From: an uncultured Draconibacterium sp. | GTDB taxonomy: Bacteria; Bacteroidota; Bacteroidia; Bacteroidales; Prolixibacteraceae | Length of the DNA stretch: 64,000 nt | Reading direction: 5' to 3' | Assembly: GCF_963676815.1 (NCBI RefSeq) | Contig: NZ_OY781365.1 | Span: forward strand, 2,700,501 to 2,764,500 | In this document: one piece after another, positions 24,315-32,993 of the stretch | Layout: each line of letters starts with the position of its first letter | Numbering within the stretch: the stretch's first letter is position 1 | The notes under the pieces: generated by a model | Seen by the model: the letters and a program-made list of their open reading frames with translations, nothing else | Told to the model about the DNA's origin: nothing | Databases searched by the model: none | Program-made: the position numbers and the translations under genes

Positions 24315-25211
24315 ATGAAAACAACAGTAATAGGACTTGGATTAATTGGAGGATCGATTGCCCGCGATTTGAGAAAATCGGGGTTTGCCACCGAGTTAAT
24401 CGGAGTTGATGCCAGTGAGCAACATGCGGCAAAAGCATTGGAAATTGGATTGGTCGACCGCATCGAACAACTGGAAGAAGCGGTAAATGATACCGACTTG
24501 GTGATAATTGCCATTCCGGTAAACCACGAACTTAAAGTTTTGCCGCAGGTGTTGGATGCGATTGGAAGTGGAACGACTGTTACCGACATGGGATCGACAA
24601 AAAAGGTGATTGTTGATTTGGTAGCCAATCACAAACGAAGAAAAAACTTTGTTCCGGGTCACCCGATGTCTGGAACCGAAGATTCCGGCCCAACAGCAGC
24701 TTTGGAAGGATTGTTTAAAGGGAAAATTGCCATATTATGTGACCAGGAAGATTCTGGTCCGCAGCATGTGGCTTTAATTGAAAAGCTATTTCAAACGTTG
24801 GGAATGGACATTGCTTATATGACTTCAGATGAACAGGACCACAGCACCGCTTTTGTGTCGCATTTGCCGCACGCCGCTGCTTATGCACTGGCAAATGCGG
24901 TACAGGCGAAGGAAGATCGAAAAATTATATTCGATTTGGCCAGTGGAGGTTTTCGCTCAACAGTTCGTTTGGCAAAAAGTTCGGCAAGCATGTGGCACCC
25001 CATTTTTCAACAAAACAGAGCTTACGTTGTTGAATCGCTGGATGTGTACATCAAACACCTTATTGAATTTCGCGATAGTATGAAAAACGAGGAAGACGAG
25101 AAAATGCTCGACCTGATTAATAATGCCAATAATATTCGTGGAATTCTGGAAGGTAAGAATCCACATTTTTTCAAGAATGAGGAGAAAATAACAAAACTTT
25201 ATACAAAATAA
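24315..25211 (+). CDS. tyrA: prephenate dehydrogenase
   Basis: The 298-residue enzyme converts prephenate to 4-hydroxyphenylpyruvate, the step committed to tyrosine, with NAD(P)+. An N-terminal Rossmann motif (TVIGLGLIGGSIARDL) is followed by the prephenate-binding loop GHPMSGTEDSGP around residue 115. It then has HSTAFVSHLPHAAAYAL, with the catalytic and substrate-binding His residues, and the dimerisation helices. It lacks a fused chorismate mutase or ACT domain. The DAHP synthase/chorismate mutase gene starts two bases after its stop codon. A Tyr/Phe-rich leader and terminator sit upstream, which indicates control by attenuation. Confidence 0.95.
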   Translation: MKTTVIGLGLIGGSIARDLRKSGFATELIGVDASEQHAAKALEIGLVDRIEQLEEAVNDTDLVIIAIPVNHELKVLPQVLDAIGSGTTVTDMGSTKKVIVDLVANHKRRKNFVPGHPMSGTEDSGPTAALEGLFKGKIAILCDQEDSGPQHVALIEKLFQTLGMDIAYMTSDEQDHSTAFVSHLPHAAAYALANAVQAKEDRKIIFDLASGGFRSTVRLAKSSASMWHPIFQQNRAYVVESLDVYIKHLIEFRDSMKNEEDEKMLDLINNANNIRGILEGKNPHFFKNEEKITKLYTK

Positions 25212-25213
25212 TC

Positions 25214-26305
25214 ATGACATTAAAATTAGACATTAATCCGATTAAAGCATGGATGCCAAATATCGACAATCCACTGCTGATCTCTGGGCCATGTAGCCTT
25301 GAAACGGAAGAACAAACTATGGAAACAGCCCGTTTGCTGGCTAAAGACAAGCGTGTATTTGTATTTCGTGGTGGAGTTTGGAAACCCAGAACACGTCCCG
25401 GCTCGTTTGAGGGCGTAGGATCAATCGGGTTAAAATGGCTGCAACAGGTAAAAGAAGAAACCGGTTTGCCGGTTGGTACTGAGGTGGCTAACGCACAGCA
25501 CACCGAAGAAGCTTTAAAAGCCGGGTTGGATGTACTTTGGATTGGAGCACGATCGACTGCAAGCCCTTTTGTGGTGCAGGAAATTGCCGACGTGGTTAAA
25601 GGAACCGATGCTGTAGTGATGATCAAAAATCCCGTGAATCCTGATGTGCAACTATGGATGGGAGCTGTTGAGCGAATCAGCCAGGCAGGTATTAAAAACA
25701 TTGTGGGTATACATCGTGGATTTACACCATTTCGTGAAACAAAGTATCGAAACTACCCCAACTGGAAGACTTTTATTGAATTAAAACGTAAGATGCCAAA
25801 TTTACCGGTAATTTGCGATCCGAGCCACATTGCTGGAACACGCGAATACTTGTACGAAATTTCGCAGAAAGCATTTGATATGGGTATGGAAGGATTGATG
25901 ATTGAGTCGCACCGCGATCCTTCGTGTGCACTAAGTGATGCCGGACAACAACTAACTCCGGCCGATCTTGGGAAACTACTCGACAAGTTGGTAATTCGTT
26001 ACGAAAATGCAAGTAATCCGGATTTTGATAACCAGCTTGATGTATTGCGTAACCGAATAGATGCAATTGACGCAGAGTTGCTGGAAACACTGGCATCGCG
26101 TGTACAGATTGTTAAACAGATTGGTGAGTATAAACGCGACAATAACGTAACAGCACTGCAAATTAATCGTTGGACAGAATTAATGGAAAATCGTGTAAAG
26201 TTGGGGAAGAGTATGGACGTAAATGAAACGTTTGTGAAAATACTTTTCCAGCTTATTCATGAAGATTCGGTGCGTATGCAAACCGAAATTATGGATCAGG
26301 AATAA
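25214..26305 (+). CDS. bifunctional DAHP synthase / chorismate mutase (type II)
   Basis: The 363-residue protein carries two activities. Residues ~1-265 are a class I-beta (KDO8P-like) DAHP synthase, which condenses PEP and erythrose 4-phosphate to open the shikimate pathway (GPCSLETEE, FRGGVWKPRTRPGSFEG, MIKNPVNPDVQLWMGA, VICDPSHIAGTREY). Residues ~272-363 are an AroQ-class chorismate mutase helical domain (VLRNRIDAIDAELLETLASR, with VQIVKQIGEYK). In such fusions the mutase also passes prephenate inhibition to the synthase. With tyrA it feeds tyrosine synthesis. The usual Bacteroidota neighbours, prephenate dehydratase and an aminotransferase, are absent here. A terminator follows. Confidence 0.95.
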   Translation: MTLKLDINPIKAWMPNIDNPLLISGPCSLETEEQTMETARLLAKDKRVFVFRGGVWKPRTRPGSFEGVGSIGLKWLQQVKEETGLPVGTEVANAQHTEEALKAGLDVLWIGARSTASPFVVQEIADVVKGTDAVVMIKNPVNPDVQLWMGAVERISQAGIKNIVGIHRGFTPFRETKYRNYPNWKTFIELKRKMPNLPVICDPSHIAGTREYLYEISQKAFDMGMEGLMIESHRDPSCALSDAGQQLTPADLGKLLDKLVIRYENASNPDFDNQLDVLRNRIDAIDAELLETLASRVQIVKQIGEYKRDNNVTALQINRWTELMENRVKLGKSMDVNETFVKILFQLIHEDSVRMQTEIMDQE

Positions 26306-26329
26306 AATTAGGATTGGAAAATAATACTT

Positions 26330-26360
26330 AAGCCTCGGGAAGTTTTTCCGGGGCTTTTTT
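26330..26360 (+). terminator. terminator of the tyrA operon
   Basis: AAGCCTCGG pairs with CCGGGGCTT (one G-U pair) around a loop containing GTTTTT and is followed by a T-tract to 26360, 25 bases after the stop codon. Confidence 0.75.
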
Positions 26361-26368
26361 ATGCCTGC

Positions 26369-26785
26369 TTATTTTTCAGGTACAGAGCAGGAATTGGCCA
26401 GTTTGTTCAATGCCTTTTTCATGGCTTTTTCTATCTGGGCAAATTGTGGGAGCTCTTTTCCGATAAATATAAAGAAAACAGCCATTTGCTGCTGTTCTGC
26501 ATGTCTCGGAAGCATATTTTTATTCAATCGGTATGCTTCGCGCATCAGGCGTTTTATCCGGTTTCGTTTAACAGCACGTTTAAATATTTTCTTGCTTACC
26601 GAAAATCCGGCCTGCACCGGAACAGGATTTGGCAATTCGGTAATTTTGTAAACCACTTTTATAGGGAAAGCCAAAAATGAATCACCTTCAGCAAAAAGTT
26701 TGTCGATAACTTTTTTGCTGCACAAGCGCTCCACTTTCTTTAACGAGTGAGACACGGGTAATCCTATTTCTTCTTTTGCTTCCAT
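26369..26785 (-). CDS. rnpA: ribonuclease P protein component
   Basis: From the ATG at 26785 the protein has 138 residues. It is the protein subunit of RNase P, which trims the 5' leader of tRNAs together with the catalytic RNA. The family signature is clear: GFSVSKKIFKRAVKRNRIKR, then LMREAYRLNK, at about residues 68-97. The start at 26785 was chosen because the earlier ATG at 26809 lies inside the terminator hairpin of hemD. The usual neighbour rpmH is not present. The order DUF4271-hemD-rnpA is typical of Bacteroidota. Confidence 0.93.
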   Translation of the reverse strand: MEAKEEIGLPVSHSLKKVERLCSKKVIDKLFAEGDSFLAFPIKVVYKITELPNPVPVQAGFSVSKKIFKRAVKRNRIKRLMREAYRLNKNMLPRHAEQQQMAVFFIFIGKELPQFAQIEKAMKKALNKLANSCSVPEK

Positions 26786-26793
26786 AAAAAAGT

Positions 26794-26825
26794 AAAGGCC
26801 ATTCGTCAAACGACGGACGGCCTTT
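26794..26825 (-). terminator. terminator between hemD and rnpA
   Basis: On the minus strand GAAAGGCC and GGCCTTT, with an inner TCCGTCG/CGA-type stem, form a long hairpin followed by ACTTTTTT. The T-tract ends immediately before the rnpA start codon at 26785. It may end the hemD transcript or partly limit rnpA expression. Confidence 0.7.
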
Positions 26826-26846
26826 CAAAAATATATATTTTTCTAT

Positions 26847-27593
26847 TTAATTCTTGTTGCTCTTCTTAATGTATTGATCAAGAGCCATGGTCATTGACGG
26901 AGCCTGGGCTGTTGGAGCCTGAATATCCAATCTCAATCCTGCTTCCTCAACCGCTTTTGCTGTTGATGGACCAAAACAAGCTATGCGCGTTGAATTTTGT
27001 TCAAATTCAGGAAAATTCTGAAAAAGTGACTTTATTCCTGAAGGGCTGAAGAATACAAGCACATCGTATTTTATATCTGCCAAATCAGATAAATCGGCAC
27101 TTACGGTACGGTATAAAATCGCTTTCGTGTAAGTGTATCCTCCTTTATCCAACAGGTCGGGGATATCCTGTTTGTGAATATCAGAAAGCGGAACAAGGAA
27201 TTTTTCGTCTTTGTGCTTCTTCATCACATTCACCAGGTCGGTGAATTTACCATCAGCATAAAATATTTTACGCTTACGGTAAACAATATACTTTTGAAGA
27301 TAGAATGCTGTTGCTTCAGAAATACAGAAATATTTCATTGAGTCGGGGACTGTGATGCGTAATTCCTGTGCAATTCTGAAAAAATGATCGATAGCAGTGC
27401 GGCTGGTAAAAATTACCGCAGTATGCTCCAGGATCTGAATTCGTGTTTGGCGAAATTCCTTGGCAGGAACTCCCTCAACTTGTATGAACGGTCTGAAGTC
27501 AATCTTCAATCCATTCTTCTCTGCCAATTCAAAATACGGTGATTTTGCTGTCTTTGGCTCCGGTTGTGAAACTAAAATGCTCTTGACTTTCAA
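26847..27593 (-). CDS. hemD: uroporphyrinogen-III synthase
   Basis: The 248-residue protein has the two-domain HemD shape: an N-terminal domain with SILVSQPEP and TAVIFTSRTAIDHFF (residues ~59-73), and a second with YDVLVFFSPSGIKSLF and ACFGPSTAKAVEEAGL. HemD closes hydroxymethylbilane with ring D inversion to give uroporphyrinogen III in tetrapyrrole synthesis. The sequence of this family is poorly conserved, but the S/P-S-GI and G-TA motifs together with the neighbouring DUF4271 gene make the call secure. It follows the DUF4271 gene by 37 bases. Confidence 0.88.
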   Translation of the reverse strand: MKVKSILVSQPEPKTAKSPYFELAEKNGLKIDFRPFIQVEGVPAKEFRQTRIQILEHTAVIFTSRTAIDHFFRIAQELRITVPDSMKYFCISEATAFYLQKYIVYRKRKIFYADGKFTDLVNVMKKHKDEKFLVPLSDIHKQDIPDLLDKGGYTYTKAILYRTVSADLSDLADIKYDVLVFFSPSGIKSLFQNFPEFEQNSTRIACFGPSTAKAVEEAGLRLDIQAPTAQAPSMTMALDQYIKKSNKN

Positions 27594-27630
27594 ATTTTTA
27601 TGCTTTTAATGAGACTTTCCCCCTTCTTAT

Positions 27631-28503
27631 TCAAACAACAACTTTATAAATTAAAAGCAAGGGTAAAATTTCAAGGGTACAAAGGTACAAAAACAGATAA
27701 AATAAAGAAAATTGTTTTTTCAATAATATAATTGCACCTCTTCTTAGTAATATTATATTTAAAATAAAAAGAATTACAAGTCCTAAAATAGCTATAAACA
27801 TTGGGCTTTTGAGCGGTGCAAACTGAATTAAAATTACAATAGGAAGTAGAACTAAACTGAGCGAACGATTAAAATTATCGAAATTAAAAAGGTATTCGCG
27901 TGTTTCATTTTGCGTTTCAAACAGCAATCCAAGTGTTAAATAGATTAGTTTTTTGCCAAAAAAATAGAGTAAAACACTGCCAAAAATTATTAGAAAATAT
28001 TGTGGTGCAAAGGCTGTGTTTTCGTATTTAAATAAATTGAGACACTGAAATATAAACAGTGGCAAGGTGATATAAAAAATTATTTCGAGCCTAAATGCCG
28101 CATGAAAAACGGGATAGTTTTTATCGTTCAGCATACGCACCGAAGTGGCGTAGTTAAATAAAGATAAAAACAGTTGTTGAATATATTTGGCATAAGTGTA
28201 ACGGATGCTGGCAATAATGGCGATAGCAACAAAAATAATAATGGTTATCCAGTCGTTATGTGGTTTATTTCGCTCACGGTTGGGCAAAATAAAAGTAGGT
28301 TTTTCAAGTAATTCGGTATGTAACTTTGTTTCTGTTCGTGGAGCAATGTAGTCTGAACTGTCAACAACCGAAAAGTTTTTCCTGCTTGTTTGAGGACCTT
28401 TTATTTGAACAGAGTTGCTTGTTTCTTCAACGTTTTGGGGCACTTCCACTCGCTGATTCAGCGCCTTTGTTGTATCCTGATAATATGTGTTTTTTACCCC
28501 CAT
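27631..28503 (-). CDS. DUF4271 membrane protein
   Basis: This 290-residue protein has a soluble N-terminal ~80 residues rich in Thr/Ser/Gln, then about six to seven membrane helices (for example WITIIIFVAIAIIASI, IFYITLPLFIFQCLNLF, YFLIIFGSVLLYFFGKKLI, VLLPIVILIQFA, IAILGLVILFILNIILL). It fits the Bacteroidota-specific DUF4271 family, which is usually found next to hemD, as here. Function is unknown. A TATCTTTG -7 box lies on the minus strand at 28518-28525, about 15 bases before the start codon, so the leader is very short. It is probably the first gene of the DUF4271-hemD transcript. Confidence 0.82.
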   Translation of the reverse strand: MGVKNTYYQDTTKALNQRVEVPQNVEETSNSVQIKGPQTSRKNFSVVDSSDYIAPRTETKLHTELLEKPTFILPNRERNKPHNDWITIIIFVAIAIIASIRYTYAKYIQQLFLSLFNYATSVRMLNDKNYPVFHAAFRLEIIFYITLPLFIFQCLNLFKYENTAFAPQYFLIIFGSVLLYFFGKKLIYLTLGLLFETQNETREYLFNFDNFNRSLSLVLLPIVILIQFAPLKSPMFIAILGLVILFILNIILLRRGAIILLKKQFSLFYLFLYLCTLEILPLLLIYKVVV

Positions 28504-28620
28504 AGTTTTGAATGGCGCAAAGATACCAAAATAATAAAATCAAGGTCGTTACTAAGTGGAAGAACAGTCGGGTAATTTTAGTTTATTTGTAGACAGAATA
28601 AAATCCGAAAAGCTGATTTG

Positions 28621-29556
28621 ATGATTTACCTGGCACCATTACAGGGTTTTACCGATTATGTGTACCGAGCGTCGTACGCAAAGGTTTTTAATGCTATTGA
28701 TGCTTATTTTATTCCGTATATTTCGTTGAAAAACAATGCGATACCCAATAAGTATATTCGCGAAATACTCCCCGGTAATAACGAACAGAGTAGGGTCGTT
28801 CCTCAAATTCTGGCAAAAGATGCGGCAGAGTTTAAAGTTCTGGAGAATATTTTAGTTGAAAATTCTTATTCAGAATTTAACCTGAATTTAGGATGTCCGT
28901 ATCCCATGGTCACCAACCGCAGAAAAGGTTCCGGATTACTACCTTTTCCGGATGAGATTTACAAACTCCTTGACCATTTTTACAGTCGCTCAAATGCAAC
29001 TCTTTCTGTAAAACTACGGGCAGGTTTAAAATTGGCTGACGAACTGGAAGCAGTAATTAAGGTGCTAAATCAATTTCCATTGAGGGAGGTGATTTTGCAT
29101 GCTCGAGTAGCCGGCCAGTTGTATTCGGGTGCAATTGACGAAAATGCATTTTCATACGCCAAGCAAAACCTCCAACACAAACTGGTTTACAACGGAGATA
29201 TCTTCTCGAAACATGATTTTATTGACAAACAAAACAAATTTGCAGGTATCGATACCTGGATGCTGGGACGCGGAATTTTAATGAATCCCTTGTTACCACA
29301 CGAAATAAAAGGTATTGAGCTATCGGAAAAAGAACGTGCTGATTTGTTGTACACTTTTCATCAAACCATGTTGGAACGTTATTTGGAAATTATGGATAAC
29401 GAAGGCAATTCACTGAATAAAATGAAGCAGTTCTGGATCTATTTTTCATGGTGTTTCCCCAATCAGAAAAAGGTAATGAAACATATTAAAAAAGTAAAAG
29501 CGTTGAATAAATATAACCCGACTGTTAAATCAATATTTAACGAGATCAAAAGCTAA
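28621..29556 (+). CDS. tRNA-dihydrouridine synthase family protein
   Basis: The ATG at 28621 is preferred over an in-frame TTG just before it, giving 311 residues. The protein is a flavin-dependent (FMN) TIM barrel of the Dus family: LAPLQGFTDYVYR at the start, FNLNLGCPYPMVTNRRKGSG with the catalytic Cys at about residue 91, LSVKLRAGL, and ILHARVAGQLYSG. Dus enzymes reduce uridines in the D-loop of tRNA. It differs from DusA/B/C in detail (LHARVAGQLYSG in place of VHgRT..q.Y.G), so the exact target uridine is uncertain. It converges with polA across a repeat-containing gap. Confidence 0.9.
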   Translation: MIYLAPLQGFTDYVYRASYAKVFNAIDAYFIPYISLKNNAIPNKYIREILPGNNEQSRVVPQILAKDAAEFKVLENILVENSYSEFNLNLGCPYPMVTNRRKGSGLLPFPDEIYKLLDHFYSRSNATLSVKLRAGLKLADELEAVIKVLNQFPLREVILHARVAGQLYSGAIDENAFSYAKQNLQHKLVYNGDIFSKHDFIDKQNKFAGIDTWMLGRGILMNPLLPHEIKGIELSEKERADLLYTFHQTMLERYLEIMDNEGNSLNKMKQFWIYFSWCFPNQKKVMKHIKKVKALNKYNPTVKSIFNEIKS

Positions 29557-29567
29557 GACTACGACTA

Positions 29568-29612
29568 CGACTACGCTGAGTCCGATAGTTTTAGTCATTT
29601 TGAGCGTAGTCG
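29568..29612. repeat. REP-like inverted repeat between convergent genes
   Basis: CGACTACGCT (29568-29577) and AGCGTAGTCG (29603-29612) are perfect inverted repeats around 25 bases. A tandem ACTACG run (29558-29575) precedes them. Elements of the type TTTTGAGCGTAGTCGAAAC occur between genes in many Bacteroidota, which is recalled knowledge and was not searched. It lies between the convergent dus and polA genes and may act as a transcription stop or mRNA stabiliser. Confidence 0.55.
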
Positions 29613-29636
29613 AAACAAATCATGATCCGGAGAATT

Positions 29637-32411
29637 CTAATGCGCGTCTAACCAATTGTCGGCAGCATTACTCTCAACTGTTAACTGAACGCCAATATCC
29701 ACGGCATTTTCCATTTCATTTTTTACCAACGTGCGTATCGTTTCCAGTTCCGGTTTTAGTACATCAAAATTCAATTCATCGTGCACCTGCAAAATCATTT
29801 TCGACTTCAGGTTTTTCTCCTCCATTTTGTTGTGGATGTTGATCATTGCAATTTTAATGATATCTGCCGCAGAACCTTGTATTGGTGCATTTACCGCATT
29901 TCGTTCTGCCATTCCGCGAACAACTGCGTTTGCCGAATTAATATCGTTTAAATAGCGGCGGCGTCCTTTTATAGTTTCAACAAAACCCTGCTCGCGGGCC
30001 AGGTGAATTTGCTTGTCCATAAACGCTTTAATTTTCGGGAAATTCTCGAAATAGCCGTCAATCAAATCCTTGGCTTCGGTGCGTGGAATATTCAGTCGCT
30101 GCGACAAACCAAATGCTGATATACCGTAAATGATTCCGAAGTTGGCCGTTTTCGCTTTTCGGCGCATATCTGAATCAACTTCTCCTTCAGGAATCTGGTA
30201 AATCTTTGCAGCAGTGATGGCGTGAATATCTTTGCCTTCGTTGAACGCACGTTGCATTTCTTCGTCGCCACTTAGCGCCGCCATAATGCGCAACTCGATT
30301 TGCGAGTAGTCGGCAGAGAAAAAAGTGTGCTCGTCATCCGATGGAATAAAAGCTTTTCGGATTTCGCGGCCCGCTGCATCGCGAATCGGAATATTCTGTA
30401 AGTTCGGATTCACCGAACTCAACCGTCCTGTGGCTGCAATCGCCTGGTTATATGAAGTATGAATCTTTCCGGTTTTTGGATTCACCAATTGCGGTAAGGC
30501 TTCAACATAAGTCGACAACAGTTTTTTCAATCCACGGAAATCCAACACCTTTTGTACGATCGGGTGTTTATCTACCAAACGAATCAATACCTCTTCCGAA
30601 GTGGAATATTGTTTTGTTTTGGTTTTTTTGGCGTTGGTATCAATTTTTAGTTTCTCAAAAAGAATGGGACCCAATTGTTTTGGCGACGAAACATTAAACT
30701 CTTCACCCGCCAGCTCTAAAATCTCTTTTTCCAGTTCAATGATTTGCTCGCGTAAAACTCCGGCGTATTTATTTAACTCCGCTGAGTTTAATTTTACCCC
30801 GGTACTTTCCATTTTTGCAAGCACCGGAACCAGTGGCATTTCAAGTGTTTCGAAAAGTTCGCGCACTCCGGCCTTATCTAATTCCGGATCCAAAGCATTT
30901 TTTAATTGCAAAGTAAGGTCGGCATCTTCACAGGCATAATCGCGCAGCTTATCCGTTGTTACCGATCGCATGGTCAACTGATTTTTACCTTTCTTGCCGA
31001 TCAGGTTTTCAGTCGGAACTTTTTCGTAGTTCAGGTACTGCAGACACAACTGGTCAAGATTGTGTTTCATGTCAGGCTGAATCAGGTAATGTGCCAACAT
31101 GGTATCGTAAAGTGGGCCTTTAACTTCTAAATCGTAATTCTTCAGAATGAGAATATCGTACTTAATGTTTTGCCCAATTTTTAGAATGTTCGTATCCGCA
31201 AAAATAGCCTGGAATTCATCCATTAATTTTTGCGCTTCTTTCCGGTCGGTGGGAATTGTTACACAATATGCTTCATGCTCCCTGAACGCAAACGACATAC
31301 AAACGATCTCGGCAGTTTGTGTATCCAATCCGGTGGTTTCGGTATCAAAACAAAATTCCTTTTGCACCGAAAGTTCGGCCCGTAAACTGGCACGTTGCAG
31401 TTCGTTCTCAACCAGATAATATTGATGTGGAACAGAATCGATGTTTTCTTTTGTTGCAGGAACTTCGGCAACAACTTCTTCAACAGCGCCAAAAAGTGTT
31501 CCCTGCATAGCCGGTTCGGCCGGAGCACTGCTCAGTTTTAAGCGCGAAATAAGGGTTTTAAATTCCAGCTCGTTAAACAGTTTTACCAGCTCCTCTTTGT
31601 TGAGCTCGTCTTTCTTCAGTTTATCAAGGTCGAAAGGAACCGGCGCATCGGTAATAATAGTTGCCAGCACTTTCGATAGGCGCACCTGCTCTTCGTTTTC
31701 AACAATGCGTTCTTTTTGTTTGCCTTTTAGCTTGTCGGTATTTTTATAAAGCTCTTCAATGCTTCCGTATTCGGCAATAAGTTTTTGTGCTGTTTTAGGT
31801 CCAACGCCCGGGCAGCCCGGAATATTATCGGCCGAGTCGCCCATTAATCCAAGGATATCAATTACCTGGTCAGCGGTTTCAATACCAAAGTTTTCCTGTA
31901 CTTCGGGCAATCCCCAAATCTCAACATCGCCACCACCTTTTCCGGGTTTATACATAAAAACCTGATCGGATACCAGCTGAGCATAATCTTTATCAGGTGT
32001 CATCATATAAGTGGTGAAACCCTCTTTCTCTGCTTTTTTTGCCAGTGTTCCAATTACGTCGTCGGCTTCGTAACCTTCCTTTTCAATAATCGGGATATTA
32101 AACGCCTCGATTATTTTTCGGATGTAAGGAATTGACTTGCGCAGATCTTCCGGCATTTCGTCGCGGTTGGCCTTGTATTCTTTAAACATTTCGTGCCTGA
32201 AAGTTGGTGCCGACACATCAAAAACTACTGCCAGGTATTCCGGCTCCTCTTTTTCTATTAACTGCACAATAGTGTTGGTAACACCCAGCATTGCCGAGGT
32301 ATTTACACCTTTCGAGTTAAACCTTGGGTTGCGGATAAATGCAAAATAACTGCGGTAAATCAGTGCGAAAGCGTCTAAAAGAAAAAGTTTTTGCTGCTTG
32401 TTTTCAGGCAT
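29637..32411 (-). CDS. polA: DNA polymerase I
   Basis: The 924-residue protein has the full three-part PolA layout. Residues ~1-290 are the 5' nuclease (EADDVIGTLAKKAE, GDSADNIPGCPGVGPKTAQK). Residues ~330-510 are a 3'-5' exonuclease with an apparently intact active site (FCFDTETTGLD, NIKYDILILKNYDLEV, YACEDADLT). Residues ~540-924 are the polymerase (FSADYSQIELRIMAALSGDE, RRKAKTANFGIIYGISAFGL, QVHDELNFDV). The O-helix position that selects against dideoxynucleotides is Phe, as in E. coli. It fills gaps after Okazaki fragment processing and repair. It lies 23 bases behind queD on the same strand. Confidence 0.97.
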   Translation of the reverse strand: MPENKQQKLFLLDAFALIYRSYFAFIRNPRFNSKGVNTSAMLGVTNTIVQLIEKEEPEYLAVVFDVSAPTFRHEMFKEYKANRDEMPEDLRKSIPYIRKIIEAFNIPIIEKEGYEADDVIGTLAKKAEKEGFTTYMMTPDKDYAQLVSDQVFMYKPGKGGGDVEIWGLPEVQENFGIETADQVIDILGLMGDSADNIPGCPGVGPKTAQKLIAEYGSIEELYKNTDKLKGKQKERIVENEEQVRLSKVLATIITDAPVPFDLDKLKKDELNKEELVKLFNELEFKTLISRLKLSSAPAEPAMQGTLFGAVEEVVAEVPATKENIDSVPHQYYLVENELQRASLRAELSVQKEFCFDTETTGLDTQTAEIVCMSFAFREHEAYCVTIPTDRKEAQKLMDEFQAIFADTNILKIGQNIKYDILILKNYDLEVKGPLYDTMLAHYLIQPDMKHNLDQLCLQYLNYEKVPTENLIGKKGKNQLTMRSVTTDKLRDYACEDADLTLQLKNALDPELDKAGVRELFETLEMPLVPVLAKMESTGVKLNSAELNKYAGVLREQIIELEKEILELAGEEFNVSSPKQLGPILFEKLKIDTNAKKTKTKQYSTSEEVLIRLVDKHPIVQKVLDFRGLKKLLSTYVEALPQLVNPKTGKIHTSYNQAIAATGRLSSVNPNLQNIPIRDAAGREIRKAFIPSDDEHTFFSADYSQIELRIMAALSGDEEMQRAFNEGKDIHAITAAKIYQIPEGEVDSDMRRKAKTANFGIIYGISAFGLSQRLNIPRTEAKDLIDGYFENFPKIKAFMDKQIHLAREQGFVETIKGRRRYLNDINSANAVVRGMAERNAVNAPIQGSAADIIKIAMINIHNKMEEKNLKSKMILQVHDELNFDVLKPELETIRTLVKNEMENAVDIGVQLTVESNAADNWLDAH

Positions 32412-32434
32412 AATATTAAATTTCAGAATCGATA

Positions 32435-32884
32435 CTATTTATTGTCTTCGGCAAACCATTCGGCATACGATGTTGCCGTTTCGTAAAGACGAATGCTATA
32501 CAAAGAAACATCCTCAGGCAGTTCTTGTTGAAGAACGCCGGCAAAATATACACACATATTTTCCGATGTGGGCTGGAAATCGTGAACGATCAATCGCTCG
32601 GTAGCTTTCAAAAGATGCTCCTGGTTTTTATCGGCGTAAATCTGGCTTACCACCAAACTGTGGTCGTACACATTTACGATCTTATCCTTCACCATTTTTT
32701 TGAGCTTGCCAAAGTCAATCACCATCCCGTCTTTCGGGTGTCCTTTCTCCTCCCTTATTTCACCAAGTAAAGTCACTTCCATGTTGTATGTATGCCCGTG
32801 AATATTACGGCACAAGCCATCGTAGTTGTGCAGTGCGTGGCCCATTTCAAAATGGAATTTCTTGGTAACTCTAATCTTCGCCAT
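32435..32884 (-). CDS. queD: 6-carboxytetrahydropterin synthase / PTPS homologue
   Basis: The 149-residue protein has the zinc-binding His residues in FEMGHALHNYDG and HGHTYNMEV, the catalytic Cys in DGLCRNIHGH, and a substrate-binding Glu in RLYETATSYAEW. QueD makes 6-carboxytetrahydropterin from dihydroneopterin triphosphate in queuosine synthesis. Related 6-pyruvoyl-tetrahydropterin synthases share the same residues, so the exact product is inferred. queC, queE and queF are not adjacent. It precedes polA closely and follows mntP after 109 bases. Confidence 0.9.
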   Translation of the reverse strand: MAKIRVTKKFHFEMGHALHNYDGLCRNIHGHTYNMEVTLLGEIREEKGHPKDGMVIDFGKLKKMVKDKIVNVYDHSLVVSQIYADKNQEHLLKATERLIVHDFQPTSENMCVYFAGVLQQELPEDVSLYSIRLYETATSYAEWFAEDNK

Positions 32885-32993
32885 CCGTGTATAAATTTAA
32901 AGACGTGAAATTACGGTTTTTATCCGACGTTTGGTATTGATAAATGAAATAACACAACTTTTTGCAATGTTTATCAGGTAAGAATAATAAGAA

